Positions 15,887-24,717 of a DNA stretch of 64,000 nucleotides are shown here, piece by piece. The stretch lies in NCBI GenBank assembly GCA_017744515.1, contig JAGIBF010000021.1, forward strand, positions 1-64,000, written 5' to 3'. Source of the DNA: Niastella sp. (GTDB taxonomy: Bacteria > Bacteroidota > Bacteroidia > Chitinophagales > Chitinophagaceae). Below the pieces are notes generated by a model. The model was not told where the DNA came from. It saw only the letters and a program-made list of their open reading frames with translations, and did no database searches. The translations under genes and the position numbers were made by a program. Every line of letters starts with the position of its first letter. The stretch's first letter is position 1.

Positions 15887-16750
15887 ATGAACACCCATTG
15901 GTTAGACAAAACCGCTTATCCGTTTACGCCTCATTATTTTGAAGTAAATGGACATAAACTTCATTATATCGACGAAGGGCAGGGATTTCCGATTTTATTT
16001 GTGCATGGCACTCCTTCCTGGAGTTTCGAATACCGGTACATCATAAAAGTGCTTAGCAGCCAACATCGTTGCATAGCTATTGATCACATGGGTTTTGGCC
16101 TGTCAGATAAGCCTGAGCACTATGATTATTCCACTCAAAACCACAGCGCCACCCTGGAAAAATTCATTCTTGCTGAAAACCTCCGGAATATTACGCTGGT
16201 GGTACATGATTTTGGTGGCCCAATCGGTTTGAATGTAGCCATGCAACATCCCGATAGAATTACGGGCATTGTCATTCTCAACTCATGGTTATGGAGCAGT
16301 AAAGCAGATCCTGATTTCATAAAAACCAGTAAAATATTGAAAAGCCCCCTTCTTCCATTTTTGTTCCGCTACTTAAACTTTTCTCCGCGGTTTATATTAC
16401 CGAAGTCTTTCGGCGACAAAAAAATATCGAAGTCTTTGTTGAAACAATACACGAAGCCTTTTGCAAATAGCAGCCAACGTAATGGGACACTGGCCTTTGC
16501 CCGGTCACTGCTTTATGACCAGGATTGGTTTGAAACACTTTGGCAAAAGAAATCGACAATCAGTCATAAGCCAATCCTGTTGATCTGGGGCATGAAAGAC
16601 CCTATTATCAAGCCATCTTACTTGACGAAATTTTTATCCGGCTTTCCGCAGGCCCAGGTGGTCAAACTGCCCGGTTCCGGACATTTTCCTCAGGAAGAAG
16701 ATCCTGAAATGATTATCCGGTCTATACAGGAGTGGCTCATGACGTTTTGA
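15887..16750 (+). CDS. Alpha/beta hydrolase, haloalkane dehalogenase-like
   Basis: A 287-residue alpha/beta hydrolase. The oxyanion loop is VHGTPSWSFEYR (39-50), the nucleophile is Asp108 in VVHDFGGPIGLN, the acid is in LIWGMKDPII and the catalytic His in GSGHFPQEEDPE. An aspartate nucleophile with GGPIG is typical of haloalkane dehalogenases and epoxide hydrolases. However, haloalkane dehalogenases normally have Trp after the nucleophile to hold the halide, and here it is Phe, so a different substrate is possible. It has a cap region with aromatic residues (about 150-210). The gene follows the cytochrome by 69 bases, with an inverted repeat between, and ends in a terminator. Confidence 0.85.
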   Translation: MNTHWLDKTAYPFTPHYFEVNGHKLHYIDEGQGFPILFVHGTPSWSFEYRYIIKVLSSQHRCIAIDHMGFGLSDKPEHYDYSTQNHSATLEKFILAENLRNITLVVHDFGGPIGLNVAMQHPDRITGIVILNSWLWSSKADPDFIKTSKILKSPLLPFLFRYLNFSPRFILPKSFGDKKISKSLLKQYTKPFANSSQRNGTLAFARSLLYDQDWFETLWQKKSTISHKPILLIWGMKDPIIKPSYLTKFLSGFPQAQVVKLPGSGHFPQEEDPEMIIRSIQEWLMTF

Positions 16751-16765
16751 AGCATCTTGAAACCC

Positions 16766-16793
16766 AGGCGGGTCCTCGGCGACCTGCCTTTTT
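16766..16793 (+). terminator. Rho-independent terminator after the alpha/beta hydrolase
   Basis: The stem pairs AGGCGGGTC with GACCTGCCT (one mismatch) around a short CTCGGC loop and is followed by TTTTT, a typical intrinsic terminator 15 bases after the stop codon. Confidence 0.7.
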
Positions 16794-17106
16794 GCCCCAC
16801 ACTACACCTTAATTCCTACTTATTATGCTAAGCTGGCGCATCTGAAGGCATGTTAGCTTATTTTTCCACGATTCTCCAGGCTTTTACAGAAAACCTGACC
16901 CTAAAACGACCAGGAAATTTAACAGGAGTCTTTATATATATACATTATTTATTTTACAACTTTGTATAACCTGTAAAATGAACCGGCTGCATAAACTGCC
17001 CGGTTAGTTGTTCCTTATTTATTTTGTCTGTCATAAACAGGCGTCTTTATTGATTTTATATGACTCCCCTGCTTCACCGGAAGCTTTCACTCCCACCGCT
17101 TTTCCT

Positions 17107-17114
17107 TACCTTTG
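17107..17114 (+). promoter_or_regulatory. Candidate -7 box of the secA promoter
   Basis: TACCTTTG matches TAnnTTTG. A weak TTTC lies about 20 bases upstream in place of the -33 TTTG. It would give a leader of about 155 bases. Confidence 0.4.
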
Positions 17115-17274
17115 ACGTCCTGTCAAATTGGCTCGTTATCAAACTATAGCACCTTTTTTGACAACAGTAATAGCCCACAGGTTCCGCAGTTGCTTATAAA
17201 GCCCTGTGCCCGTATGGATCGGCAGGGATCGGTGAGCGCTAATTTTGATTAAATCATTCAACCAGCTTATAATC

Positions 17275-20200
17275 ATGTTAGGTTTTTTATCGAAAATGTT
17301 CGGAGGCAGTAAATCGGAGAAGGATATTAAAAGTATCCAGCCCATTGTGCTGCAGATCAATCAACACTTTGCTGCCTACCAGTCACTGAGCAATGACCAG
17401 TTAAGGAATAAAACACAGGAATTCCGCCAACGTATAAAAGCCCACCTGCAAAAGATCGATGAAGAGATTGCCGGGCTGAATAAGCAGGCTGAAGAATTAC
17501 CTGTCAGCGACATCACCGGCAAAGACGCCATTTACCAGGAAGTTGACAAGCTGATCAAAGACCGGGATAAGCAGATCGAAGAAGTCTTGAAACAGATATT
17601 GCCGGAAGCTTTTGCCGTGATCAAGGAAACAGCCCGCCGCTTCAAAGAAAATGCCGAGATCGTAGCTACTGCTACCCAGCTCGACCGCGATCTGAGCGTA
17701 AAGAAAGAATATATCCGCATTGAAGGAGATCAAGTCATCTTTAAAAATACATGGAATGCCGGCGGCACGCCCATTACCTGGAACATGGTGCACTACGATG
17801 TACAGCTGATCGGCGGTACCGTACTCCATGAAGGCAAGATCTCTGAAATGGCCACGGGTGAAGGTAAGACCCTGGTGTCTACCCTCCCTGCCTACTTAAA
17901 TGCACTGGCTGGCGAAGGCGTGCACATCGTAACGGTGAACGATTACCTCGCCAAACGTGACTCTGAATGGAACGGTACTATTTTCGAATGGCTGGGACTT
18001 ACAGTAGATTGTATCGATAGACACCAACCCAATAGCGCCGACCGCCGCAAGGCTTATCAGGCCGATATCACGTACGGTACCAACAACGAGTTTGGTTTCG
18101 ACTACCTGCGTGATAACATGGTGCACACTCCCGAAGAAATGGTACAACGCAAACATCACTTTGCTATGGTCGATGAGGTGGATAGCGTACTGATCGACGA
18201 CGCCCGTACTCCCCTGATCATCTCAGGACCAGTACCCCGTGGCGACGACCAGCAATACCATATCCTGAAAAGCCGGGTAGATGCACTGGTAGGTATGCAG
18301 AAACAGGTTACCAACAAATACCTGAACGAAGCCAAGAAGTTATTTGCAGAAGGCGACGACGAACCCAAGAGCGGTGGTCTGGCCCTGATGCGCGCCTACC
18401 GTGGCTTACCCAAAAACAGCGCCCTGATCAAGTTCCTGAGCGAACCAGGCGTACGCGTTAAACTCCAGAAATCAGAGAATTATTACCTGGCCGACCAGCA
18501 AAAGCAAATGCCGATGGTAGACCAGGAACTGTTTTTCCATATCGACGAAAAGAACAACCAGGTAGAACTGACCGATAAAGGTATCCAGGCCATCACCAAA
18601 TCAGGAGAAGACCCTGAGTTCTTTGTGCTGCCGGATATTGGCGTTCAACTGGCAGAGATTGAAAAAGAAGAGTTGGACAGCGAAGAAAAGCTGCAACGCA
18701 AAGAAGCTGTTCTGAACGACTATACCATCAAGGCCGACCGTATCCACACGGTACAACAGTTGTTGAAAGCCTATACTTTATTTGATAAGGATATAGAGTA
18801 CGTGGTAATGGATGGTCAGGTAAAGATCGTGGACGAGCAAACGGGCCGTATCCTCGATGGACGCCGTTACAGCGATGGTTTGCACCAGGCGATTGAAGCG
18901 AAGGAAAATGTGAAGATCGAAGCGGCTACACAAACCTACGCTACCATCACCTTACAGAACTACTTCCGTATGTACCACAAGCTGGCCGGTATGACCGGTA
19001 CAGCCATCACCGAAGCCGGTGAGCTTTGGGACATCTACAAGCTGGATGTAGTGACTATTCCAACCAACGTAACTGCCATCCGTAAAGACCACGAGGATCT
19101 GGTGTACAAAACCAAGCGTGAAAAGTACAAGGCTGTTATAGATGAAATAGAAAAGCTGCGCAATGAAGGCCGTCCCGTACTGGTAGGTACTACCTCCGTA
19201 GAGGTGAGTGAATTACTGAGTAAGATGATGGCGGGCAAGAAGATCCCACACAATGTATTGAATGCAAAGCAACACGCCCGTGAAGCACAGGTGGTAGCAG
19301 AAGCTGGTTTGGCCGGCGCTGTAACCATCGCCACCAACATGGCCGGTCGTGGTACGGATATCAAGCTCGGACCCGGCGTTAAAGAAGCTGGCGGTCTGGC
19401 TATCATCGGTACAGAACGCCACGAAAGCCGCCGTGTAGACAGGCAGCTGCGTGGTCGTGCAGGCCGTCAGGGCGACCCCGGCACTACTCAGTTCTATGTA
19501 TCACTGGAGGATGAACTGATGCGTTTATTCGGCAGTGAGCGTATCGCTTCTATCATGGACCGTTTCGGTTACAAAGAAGGCGAAGTGATCCAGCACAGTA
19601 TGGTGACCAAGAGCATCGAGCGCGCACAAAAGAAAGTAGAAGAAAACAACTTCGGCATTCGTAAGCGCCTGCTGGAATATGATGACGTGATGAACAAACA
19701 GCGGAACGTGATCTACAAGAAACGTAACCACGCCCTGTTTGGAGATCGTCTGGCCCTCGACCTCGATAATGCCTTCTACATTGTAGCAGAAGGATTGATC
19801 AGTTCATTCCAGGAGCAAAACGATTATGAAGGCTTCAAGATGGCCGCCATCGTAAACTTCGGAATCGACAGCGCCATCACAGCAGATGAGTTCAGCAAAG
19901 GCAACCCCAATCAACTGGCCGACCAGCTGTATGCCGAAGCTATTGCCCGTTACCAACGCAAACTGGCCGACGTACAGCAACAGGCTGTGCCGGTATTCAA
20001 GAATATACGTACCACACAGGGTAACCACATCGAAAACGTAGTGGTGCCATTCACAGATGGTAAGAAAGGCATGCAGGTATTGGCCAACCTCAACAAGACC
20101 GTCGATACCAACGGCCGTGAGCTGACCAACGCACTGGAACGCCAGATCACATTGGCCATCATCGACGATGCCTGGAAAGAGCACCTGCGTGCCATGGACG

Positions 20201-20601
20201 ATCTGAAGCAAAGCGTACAAACCGCTTACCTGGAGCAGAAAGACCCGCTCGTGATCTACAAGATCACAGCCTTCGACCTGTTCAAGCGTATGGACAGTGA
20301 TGTAAATAAAGACATCATCAGCTTCCTGTGCCACGCCAACATCCCGGTAGAGCAACAGAATCCCCAGCAGATCAGAGAAGGACGTGAAGAAAAGACCGAT
20401 ATGAGCCGCATGCAGGCCAATAAGGAAGAGATCGATCGTCGTGGTGATGACTATGCAGCTAATGAGAACGATTATTACGATCCTTCCGCACCACCTGTAA
20501 AGCAGGAGCCGGTACGTGTAGGCCCCAAGGTTGGCCGCAACGATCCTTGCCCTTGCGGTAGCGGCAAGAAGTTCAAGAACTGCCACGGTAAGGACGCATA
20601 A
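17275..20601 (+). CDS. secA: Preprotein translocase ATPase SecA
   Basis: A 1108-residue SecA from the ATG at 17275; a longer frame from 17245 adds a non-conserved leader. SecA drives secretory proteins through SecYEG with ATP. Visible parts are Walker A in MATGEGKTLVST, the Walker B region MVDEVDSVLIDDARTP, the nucleotide-binding GTTSVEVSELLS, MAGRGTDIKLGPGV and the arginine motif RQLRGRAGRQGDPG. The C-terminal zinc-binding tail GRNDPCPCGSGKKFKNCHG is present, which contacts SecB and lipids. It is longer than the 900 residues of Escherichia coli SecA because of insertions in the preprotein cross-linking region, normal in Bacteroidota. It stands alone with a terminator behind it. Confidence 0.98.
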   Translation: MLGFLSKMFGGSKSEKDIKSIQPIVLQINQHFAAYQSLSNDQLRNKTQEFRQRIKAHLQKIDEEIAGLNKQAEELPVSDITGKDAIYQEVDKLIKDRDKQIEEVLKQILPEAFAVIKETARRFKENAEIVATATQLDRDLSVKKEYIRIEGDQVIFKNTWNAGGTPITWNMVHYDVQLIGGTVLHEGKISEMATGEGKTLVSTLPAYLNALAGEGVHIVTVNDYLAKRDSEWNGTIFEWLGLTVDCIDRHQPNSADRRKAYQADITYGTNNEFGFDYLRDNMVHTPEEMVQRKHHFAMVDEVDSVLIDDARTPLIISGPVPRGDDQQYHILKSRVDALVGMQKQVTNKYLNEAKKLFAEGDDEPKSGGLALMRAYRGLPKNSALIKFLSEPGVRVKLQKSENYYLADQQKQMPMVDQELFFHIDEKNNQVELTDKGIQAITKSGEDPEFFVLPDIGVQLAEIEKEELDSEEKLQRKEAVLNDYTIKADRIHTVQQLLKAYTLFDKDIEYVVMDGQVKIVDEQTGRILDGRRYSDGLHQAIEAKENVKIEAATQTYATITLQNYFRMYHKLAGMTGTAITEAGELWDIYKLDVVTIPTNVTAIRKDHEDLVYKTKREKYKAVIDEIEKLRNEGRPVLVGTTSVEVSELLSKMMAGKKIPHNVLNAKQHAREAQVVAEAGLAGAVTIATNMAGRGTDIKLGPGVKEAGGLAIIGTERHESRRVDRQLRGRAGRQGDPGTTQFYVSLEDELMRLFGSERIASIMDRFGYKEGEVIQHSMVTKSIERAQKKVEENNFGIRKRLLEYDDVMNKQRNVIYKKRNHALFGDRLALDLDNAFYIVAEGLISSFQEQNDYEGFKMAAIVNFGIDSAITADEFSKGNPNQLADQLYAEAIARYQRKLADVQQQAVPVFKNIRTTQGNHIENVVVPFTDGKKGMQVLANLNKTVDTNGRELTNALERQITLAIIDDAWKEHLRAMDDLKQSVQTAYLEQKDPLVIYKITAFDLFKRMDSDVNKDIISFLCHANIPVEQQNPQQIREGREEKTDMSRMQANKEEIDRRGDDYAANENDYYDPSAPPVKQEPVRVGPKVGRNDPCPCGSGKKFKNCHGKDA

Positions 20602-20625
20602 TCCTAATTTCAGTTATAATATTAT

Positions 20626-20657
20626 AAAAAGCATTCACGCAAGTGGATGCTTTTTTT
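20626..20657 (+). terminator. Rho-independent terminator of secA
   Basis: AAAGCATTCAC (20628-20638) pairs with GTGGATGCTTT (20643-20653), with one G-U pair, around loop GCAA, and is followed by a run of T. It lies 25 bases after the secA stop. Confidence 0.85.
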
Positions 20658-20703
20658 GTTTGGTGGCGGTGCCCCCTACCCGAATTAACCTATCTTCATA
20701 GTA

Positions 20704-21216
20704 ATGATCCAGCTTTCGCCATACAGCCAGCTTCCGGATGATGTCCGGCAACTACTCAACGATTATATACATGCCGAGTTTGGGCATATTCCTATCGTGC
20801 AGGAAACCGCCTGGGCATCACCTGACTGGACAATCCTATACAAAGAAGGAGATACGATCGTATCATTTTACAATATTATCGAGCGCTATATACTGATGGA
20901 TGGCAAAAGCTGTAAGGTAGCTGGTATCAATAATGTCATCACACCAGCAGCATTCAGAGGGCAAGGCTATTGCACTAAACTATTAAACGATACTACATCG
21001 TTCATCTTTGACGAACTACGGACTGATTACGCACTGCTGCTTTGTGCTGATGCAATGATTCCCTTCTACCAACGGCTGGGATGGTACACAGTGGACAGTG
21101 AGGTCTATTTTGATCAACCTTCCGGCAGAAAACGCTGGGCTGCCAACATCATGTTGCTCAGTCTTCATAAGCCGGTTGCCCCTGCAACCATTGATCTGCA
21201 GGGAACGCCCTGGTAA
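20704..21216 (+). CDS. GNAT acetyltransferase, AAC(2')-I-like
   Basis: A 170-residue GNAT protein. It has the acetyl-CoA loop in ITPAAFRGQGYCTKLL, a catalytic-side strand with INNVITP, then YALLLCADAMIPFYQRLGWY and a C-terminus ending in DLQGTPW. The overall shape, in particular LCADAMIPFYQRLGW followed by a short tail ending in Gly-x-x-Trp, resembles aminoglycoside 2'-N-acetyltransferases, but only the fold can be claimed. The substrate is unknown and resistance is not shown. It sits alone between the secA terminator and a small membrane protein gene 45 bases downstream on the same strand. Confidence 0.75.
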   Translation: MIQLSPYSQLPDDVRQLLNDYIHAEFGHIPIVQETAWASPDWTILYKEGDTIVSFYNIIERYILMDGKSCKVAGINNVITPAAFRGQGYCTKLLNDTTSFIFDELRTDYALLLCADAMIPFYQRLGWYTVDSEVYFDQPSGRKRWAANIMLLSLHKPVAPATIDLQGTPW

Positions 21217-21261
21217 TACACATTGCAATTAACAACAGGATACAAATACCTTTTGTCTCTC

Positions 21262-21690
21262 ATGATCCGCAGCAACAATCAACTTATAATATGGACGATC
21301 GTCGCTCACTTCTTTATTGTAATAGGAGCCGGGCATGGTGTAGGCATTATAGGGATCATAGAAATTTCCGGATTATTTAATCTTGGAGAAGCAAGGCTCC
21401 ATACATCTTTGCTATCACCCTTTAAAGATTCATGGCATGCCGTTGCAATAAGTAGCCTGTTGGGGCAAATAGCTCTTGTTCTATCTATGCTACTCAAAGG
21501 CGAAAACAAGAAAAGCAAATTAGCACTGCATATAACCGGGTTGCTTTTCTTATGGATGAGCATTTATTATTTTACAAATGATGCAGCCCTCCATAGCGGA
21601 ATACATATCAGTGCGCTTTTTTGCCTCCCTCTTCTTATTCTCACATTGGTTCCCTTCTTTCTCGTCATTACCCGGCGGTCGTTATCATAA
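21262..21690 (+). CDS. Small four-helix membrane protein of unknown function
   Basis: A 142-residue hydrophobic protein from the ATG at 21262 (a TTG at 21223 would add 13 residues). Four membrane segments can be seen, roughly residues 8-30, 55-75, 85-102 and 115-138. No motif links it to a known transporter or enzyme, although the GHGVGIIGIIEI and LYxxN-type loops are conserved-looking. It follows the GNAT gene and precedes the nitrilase promoter. It is kept as a real gene because the frame is open, the codon use fits the neighbours and the topology is plausible. Function unknown. Confidence 0.65.
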   Translation: MIRSNNQLIIWTIVAHFFIVIGAGHGVGIIGIIEISGLFNLGEARLHTSLLSPFKDSWHAVAISSLLGQIALVLSMLLKGENKKSKLALHITGLLFLWMSIYYFTNDAALHSGIHISALFCLPLLILTLVPFFLVITRRSLS

Positions 21691-21715
21691 AAAATCATTA
21701 AAACACAGGAGGTAG

Positions 21716-21745
21716 TTTGTTGGTCACAAATCAATGATACATTTG
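21716..21745 (+). promoter_or_regulatory. Promoter of the nitrilase operon
   Basis: TTTG at 21716-21719 is followed after 18 bases by TACATTTG at 21738-21745, both matching the Bacteroidota -33/-7 pattern. The start codon of the nitrilase is 20 bases downstream. It may serve the whole run of genes to 25631. Confidence 0.65.
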
Positions 21746-21765
21746 CTTACTAATCTTTCACAGCC

Positions 21766-22722
21766 ATGAACAACTTAAAAATAGCTACTGCCCAATTCGA
21801 AAATAAAAGCGGTGACAAAGCCTACAACCTTTCCGTCATAGACCAACTGGCGCAAAAAGCCGCAGCGCAGGGCGCCAATGTAATTGCATTCCATGAATGC
21901 TCCATTACCGGTTACACTTTTGCCCGTCAGCTTACCAAAGATCAAATGCTGGCCATTGCAGAGCCCATTCCCGATGGAGCAAGCATTAAACAATTGCAGG
22001 CCGTTGCAGCGAAGCACAATATCACCGTACTTGCCGGCCTGTTTGAAAAAGACAAACAGGATAATCTTTTCAAAGCATATGTATGTGTTGATAAAAATGG
22101 CCTCATTGCAAAATACCGCAAGCTGCACCCTTTCATCAATCCCTACCTTATACCTGGCGATCAATACTGCGTATTCGACCTGTATGGCTGGAAATGCGGC
22201 ATCCTGATCTGCTACGACAACAACATCATTGAAAATGTAAGAGCTACCACGCTCCTGGGTGCACAGGTTATCTTCATGCCTCACGTAACGATGTGCACTC
22301 CTTCCACCCGTCCAGGCGCGGGCTTTGTTGATCCCGCGCTTTGGCAAAACCGCGAAGCCGATCCCACTTCTCTCCGATTGGAATTTGATGGCATGAAAGG
22401 CCGCGACTGGCTCATGAAGTGGTTACCAGCCCGCGCCTACGACAATGCGATCTACGTCGTTTTCTCCAACCCTATCGGCATGGACGATGATCAGTTGAAA
22501 AACGGCTGCTCCATGATCATCGATCCGTTTGGAGATGTGGTTGCAGAATGCCGTACATTAGGTGATGATATTGTAACTGCCACCCTCACGCCAGAAAAGC
22601 TCACCCAGGCAGGTGGCCACCGGTACCTCAAAGCCCGGCGGCCGGACCTGTACCGTGACATTATCGGTAAGGAACATACTTCTGAGCAAAAGGTAGTTTG
22701 GTTGCAGGACGATAAATCGTAG
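21766..22722 (+). CDS. Carbon-nitrogen hydrolase (nitrilase superfamily)
   Basis: A 318-residue nitrilase-fold hydrolase. The catalytic triad is Glu44 (IAFHECSITGY), Lys119 (KYRKLHPF) and Cys149 (GILICYDNNI), all in the expected order. It splits C-N bonds in amides or nitriles; N-carbamoyl-amine and N-carbamoyl-amino-acid hydrolases are possible. The loop PHVTMCTPSTRPGAGF after the cysteine is longer than in simple amidases and may shape the substrate site. It has no signal peptide, so it is cytoplasmic. It is the first gene of a same-strand run with a phosphatase, a DUF2071 protein, a beta-lactamase and a membrane protein. Confidence 0.9.
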   Translation: MNNLKIATAQFENKSGDKAYNLSVIDQLAQKAAAQGANVIAFHECSITGYTFARQLTKDQMLAIAEPIPDGASIKQLQAVAAKHNITVLAGLFEKDKQDNLFKAYVCVDKNGLIAKYRKLHPFINPYLIPGDQYCVFDLYGWKCGILICYDNNIIENVRATTLLGAQVIFMPHVTMCTPSTRPGAGFVDPALWQNREADPTSLRLEFDGMKGRDWLMKWLPARAYDNAIYVVFSNPIGMDDDQLKNGCSMIIDPFGDVVAECRTLGDDIVTATLTPEKLTQAGGHRYLKARRPDLYRDIIGKEHTSEQKVVWLQDDKS

Positions 22723-22756
22723 AGCACAAGTCTGCCAATTAATAGCATTCAATCCT

Positions 22757-23239
22757 ATGTATACAAAAATCTATTGGCTACACCAGTTCAACAATACCGC
22801 CAAGCTGGGAATTATGGCCCGGCCACGCGGTGGCGACTGGCTCACGCAGGAAATTGTCCAGCTAAAGAAGCAAGGCGTTCAAGTTTTGGTTTCTTTACTG
22901 GAACAACAGGAGATTACAGAACTGGGATTAAACGCCCAGCAGCAAATATGTACAGCCAATGCCATAGAATACATTAATTTTCCTATCACAGACAGAAGCA
23001 TCCCTGCATCAACAGAAAAAACAAAAACGCTGATAGAAGTCCTTACCACAAAGATCAATAACGGCAGCTCAGTTGTTATTCATTGCAGAATGGGTATTGG
23101 CCGATCATCTATCATGGCAGATTGCATCTTATTGAGAGCAGGATATAGACCAAACGAAGTATTATCACACATCAGTAAGATACGTGGACTTAAAGTACCC
23201 GACACCGAAGAACAGGAAAAATGGCTGAAGCGCATATAA
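22757..23239 (+). CDS. Cysteine-based protein/dual-specificity phosphatase
   Basis: A 160-residue phosphatase with the P-loop VIHCRMGIGRSSIM (nucleophile Cys110, Arg116) and a general acid Asp79 in FPITDRSIP. The MARPRGGDWLTQEI start and the SLLEQQEITELGL segment are typical of the small cytoplasmic protein-tyrosine/dual-specificity phosphatases that have no extra domains. The substrate may be phospho-tyrosine, phospho-serine or a small phosphorylated compound. Its 3' end overlaps the DUF2071 gene by 19 bases in another frame, so the two are translationally coupled. It lies 34 bases after the nitrilase gene. Confidence 0.9.
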   Translation: MYTKIYWLHQFNNTAKLGIMARPRGGDWLTQEIVQLKKQGVQVLVSLLEQQEITELGLNAQQQICTANAIEYINFPITDRSIPASTEKTKTLIEVLTTKINNGSSVVIHCRMGIGRSSIMADCILLRAGYRPNEVLSHISKIRGLKVPDTEEQEKWLKRI

Positions 23240-23964
23240 ACAATATCATTCTTAACACTACTCACCGGACCTGGGCATTACCCACCGGCAAGTGGGCTTA
23301 TTACCAGGAATGGAACCGTGTATTGTTCCTGCATTGGAAAGTACCAGCCCGTGAACTACAGGCGTTGTTGCCTAATCACCTGGAGCTTGACCTGTACGAA
23401 GGCAATGCCTGGATTTCACTGGTACCTTTTACGATGGAGAAGATCAGGCCCAATGGCCTCCCTGCCTTCACACCCATCTCCAACTTCCATGAGATCAATG
23501 TACGCACCTATGTCACAGCAGAAGGCAAACCGGGCGTTTACTTCCTGAACATAGAAGCACATAAATACCTATCGGCCTATATATCCCGGCTATTATCAGG
23601 GCTGCCATATGAAAAGTCAAGAATGACAAGAGGCATCATCAAGAGCAGGCAAGCCTATTCATCAGAGAATCAGCGAAAAGCTTTTCAATTGCACACTATA
23701 TTTGAAACCGGCAATCTCGTCGCCCACAAAACTGTGCTGGATATATGGCTTACCGAACGCTACTGCCTGTACCTCGGACGCAACAAAAAACTATACAGGT
23801 ACCAGATACATCACCATCCCTGGACATTGCAGGAAGTGAAAATCAAAGATCTTATAACCAGTTATACCATCGGTAATATTTCTCTCGATACACCACCCGA
23901 TCTGGCACACTATTCGGAAGGAGTACAGGTAATTGCCTGGAAACGGGAAAAAGTAACCTTCTAA
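23221..23964 (+). CDS. DUF2071 (YqjF-like) protein
   Basis: A 247-residue protein of the DUF2071 family. The signature is visible as QEWNRVLFLHWKVPARELQ, LLPNHLELDLYEGNAWISLVPF and FHEINVRTYV. Members resemble acetoacetate decarboxylase in fold and have no firm function. Here residues 1-16 precede the usual start, and the ATG at 23221 overlaps the phosphatase gene; the match to the family starts near TGKWAYYQEW. It is part of the overlapping run with the phosphatase upstream and a metallo-beta-lactamase 18 bases downstream. Confidence 0.85.
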   Translation: MAEAHINNIILNTTHRTWALPTGKWAYYQEWNRVLFLHWKVPARELQALLPNHLELDLYEGNAWISLVPFTMEKIRPNGLPAFTPISNFHEINVRTYVTAEGKPGVYFLNIEAHKYLSAYISRLLSGLPYEKSRMTRGIIKSRQAYSSENQRKAFQLHTIFETGNLVAHKTVLDIWLTERYCLYLGRNKKLYRYQIHHHPWTLQEVKIKDLITSYTIGNISLDTPPDLAHYSEGVQVIAWKREKVTF

Positions 23965-23982
23965 ATATCATTAGCGCTTATT

Positions 23983-24717
23983 ATGAAAAATATCACGACC
24001 TTACTCGCAATAATCACTTCACTCCTCACGCTGCACCTGCACGCGCAAACACCACCCGAGCCCAAACTAAAGATCACGCACCTAACCGGCGACTTTTATG
24101 TTTATACTACTTACAACCTGTACGGTAAAAACTATGTTCCCTCCAACAGCATGTATGTGGTAACCAACAAAGGCGTGATCATGATCGACGTTCCGTGGGA
24201 CACGACGCAGTACCAGCCTTTACTCGACAGCATCAAGGCCCGCCACCATAAAGATGTAGTGCTCTGTATCTCCACCCACTTTCATGAAGACAGGACCGGC
24301 GGTCTATCCTTCCTGCAACGTAAAGGCATTCCCACCTGGTCTACCCAACAAACCTGGACACTTTGCAGGCAGCACAACATACCACCCGCCGTCTTTCGCT
24401 TTAAACAAGACACCACTTTCAACATAAGCAACCATCCCTTTCAGGTCTTTTATCCAGGACCGGGCCATGCCCCCGACAACATAGTGATCTGGTTCGATAA
24501 AGAAAAAGTGTTGTATGGCGGCTGCTTCGTTAAGAGCACAGAAGCCACCGGCCTCGGCAACCTGTCGGATGCCAACGTACAGGCATGGCCAACATCCGTC
24601 CGCAAGGTCATGAACAAATTTCCCAACCCACACTATGTGATACCCGGGCATGACGGATGGCAGGATAATCGGTCATTACAGCATACCTTGCAATTGCTAA
24701 AGGACCATAAACCATGA
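23983..24717 (+). CDS. bla: Subclass B1 metallo-beta-lactamase
   Basis: A 244-residue zinc hydrolase with a signal peptide (cleavage after HLHAQ) and the complete ligand set of subclass B1 beta-lactamases: His99, His101 and Asp103 in STHFHEDRTGG, His162 in GPGHAPDN, Cys181 in YGGCFVKS, and His223 in IPGHDGW. The lysine after Cys181 (Lys184) and Asn in LGNLS, which bind the beta-lactam carboxylate, are also present. The enzyme should open beta-lactam rings in the periplasm, including carbapenems in most B1 enzymes; activity is not shown here. Many environmental Bacteroidota carry such chromosomal enzymes. Its stop overlaps the next gene by four bases. No insertion sequence or integron lies nearby. 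Confidence 0.93.
   Translation: MKNITTLLAIITSLLTLHLHAQTPPEPKLKITHLTGDFYVYTTYNLYGKNYVPSNSMYVVTNKGVIMIDVPWDTTQYQPLLDSIKARHHKDVVLCISTHFHEDRTGGLSFLQRKGIPTWSTQQTWTLCRQHNIPPAVFRFKQDTTFNISNHPFQVFYPGPGHAPDNIVIWFDKEKVLYGGCFVKSTEATGLGNLSDANVQAWPTSVRKVMNKFPNPHYVIPGHDGWQDNRSLQHTLQLLKDHKP

Larger units (their letters stand above)
16751..17274. other. Intergenic region before secA (524 bases)
   Basis: No gene was found. It holds the terminator of the hydrolase gene at 16766-16793, an A/T-rich stretch around 16910-16980, and a TACCTTTG box at 17107-17114. The last 160 bases before the secA start would be its leader if that box is used. Nothing else could be recognised. Confidence 0.6.

Noticed and set aside
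19804..20586. 260-codon open frame on the minus strand inside secA
   Set aside because: Runs opposite to a clearly coding, conserved secA segment and has no motif; it mirrors secA codon use.
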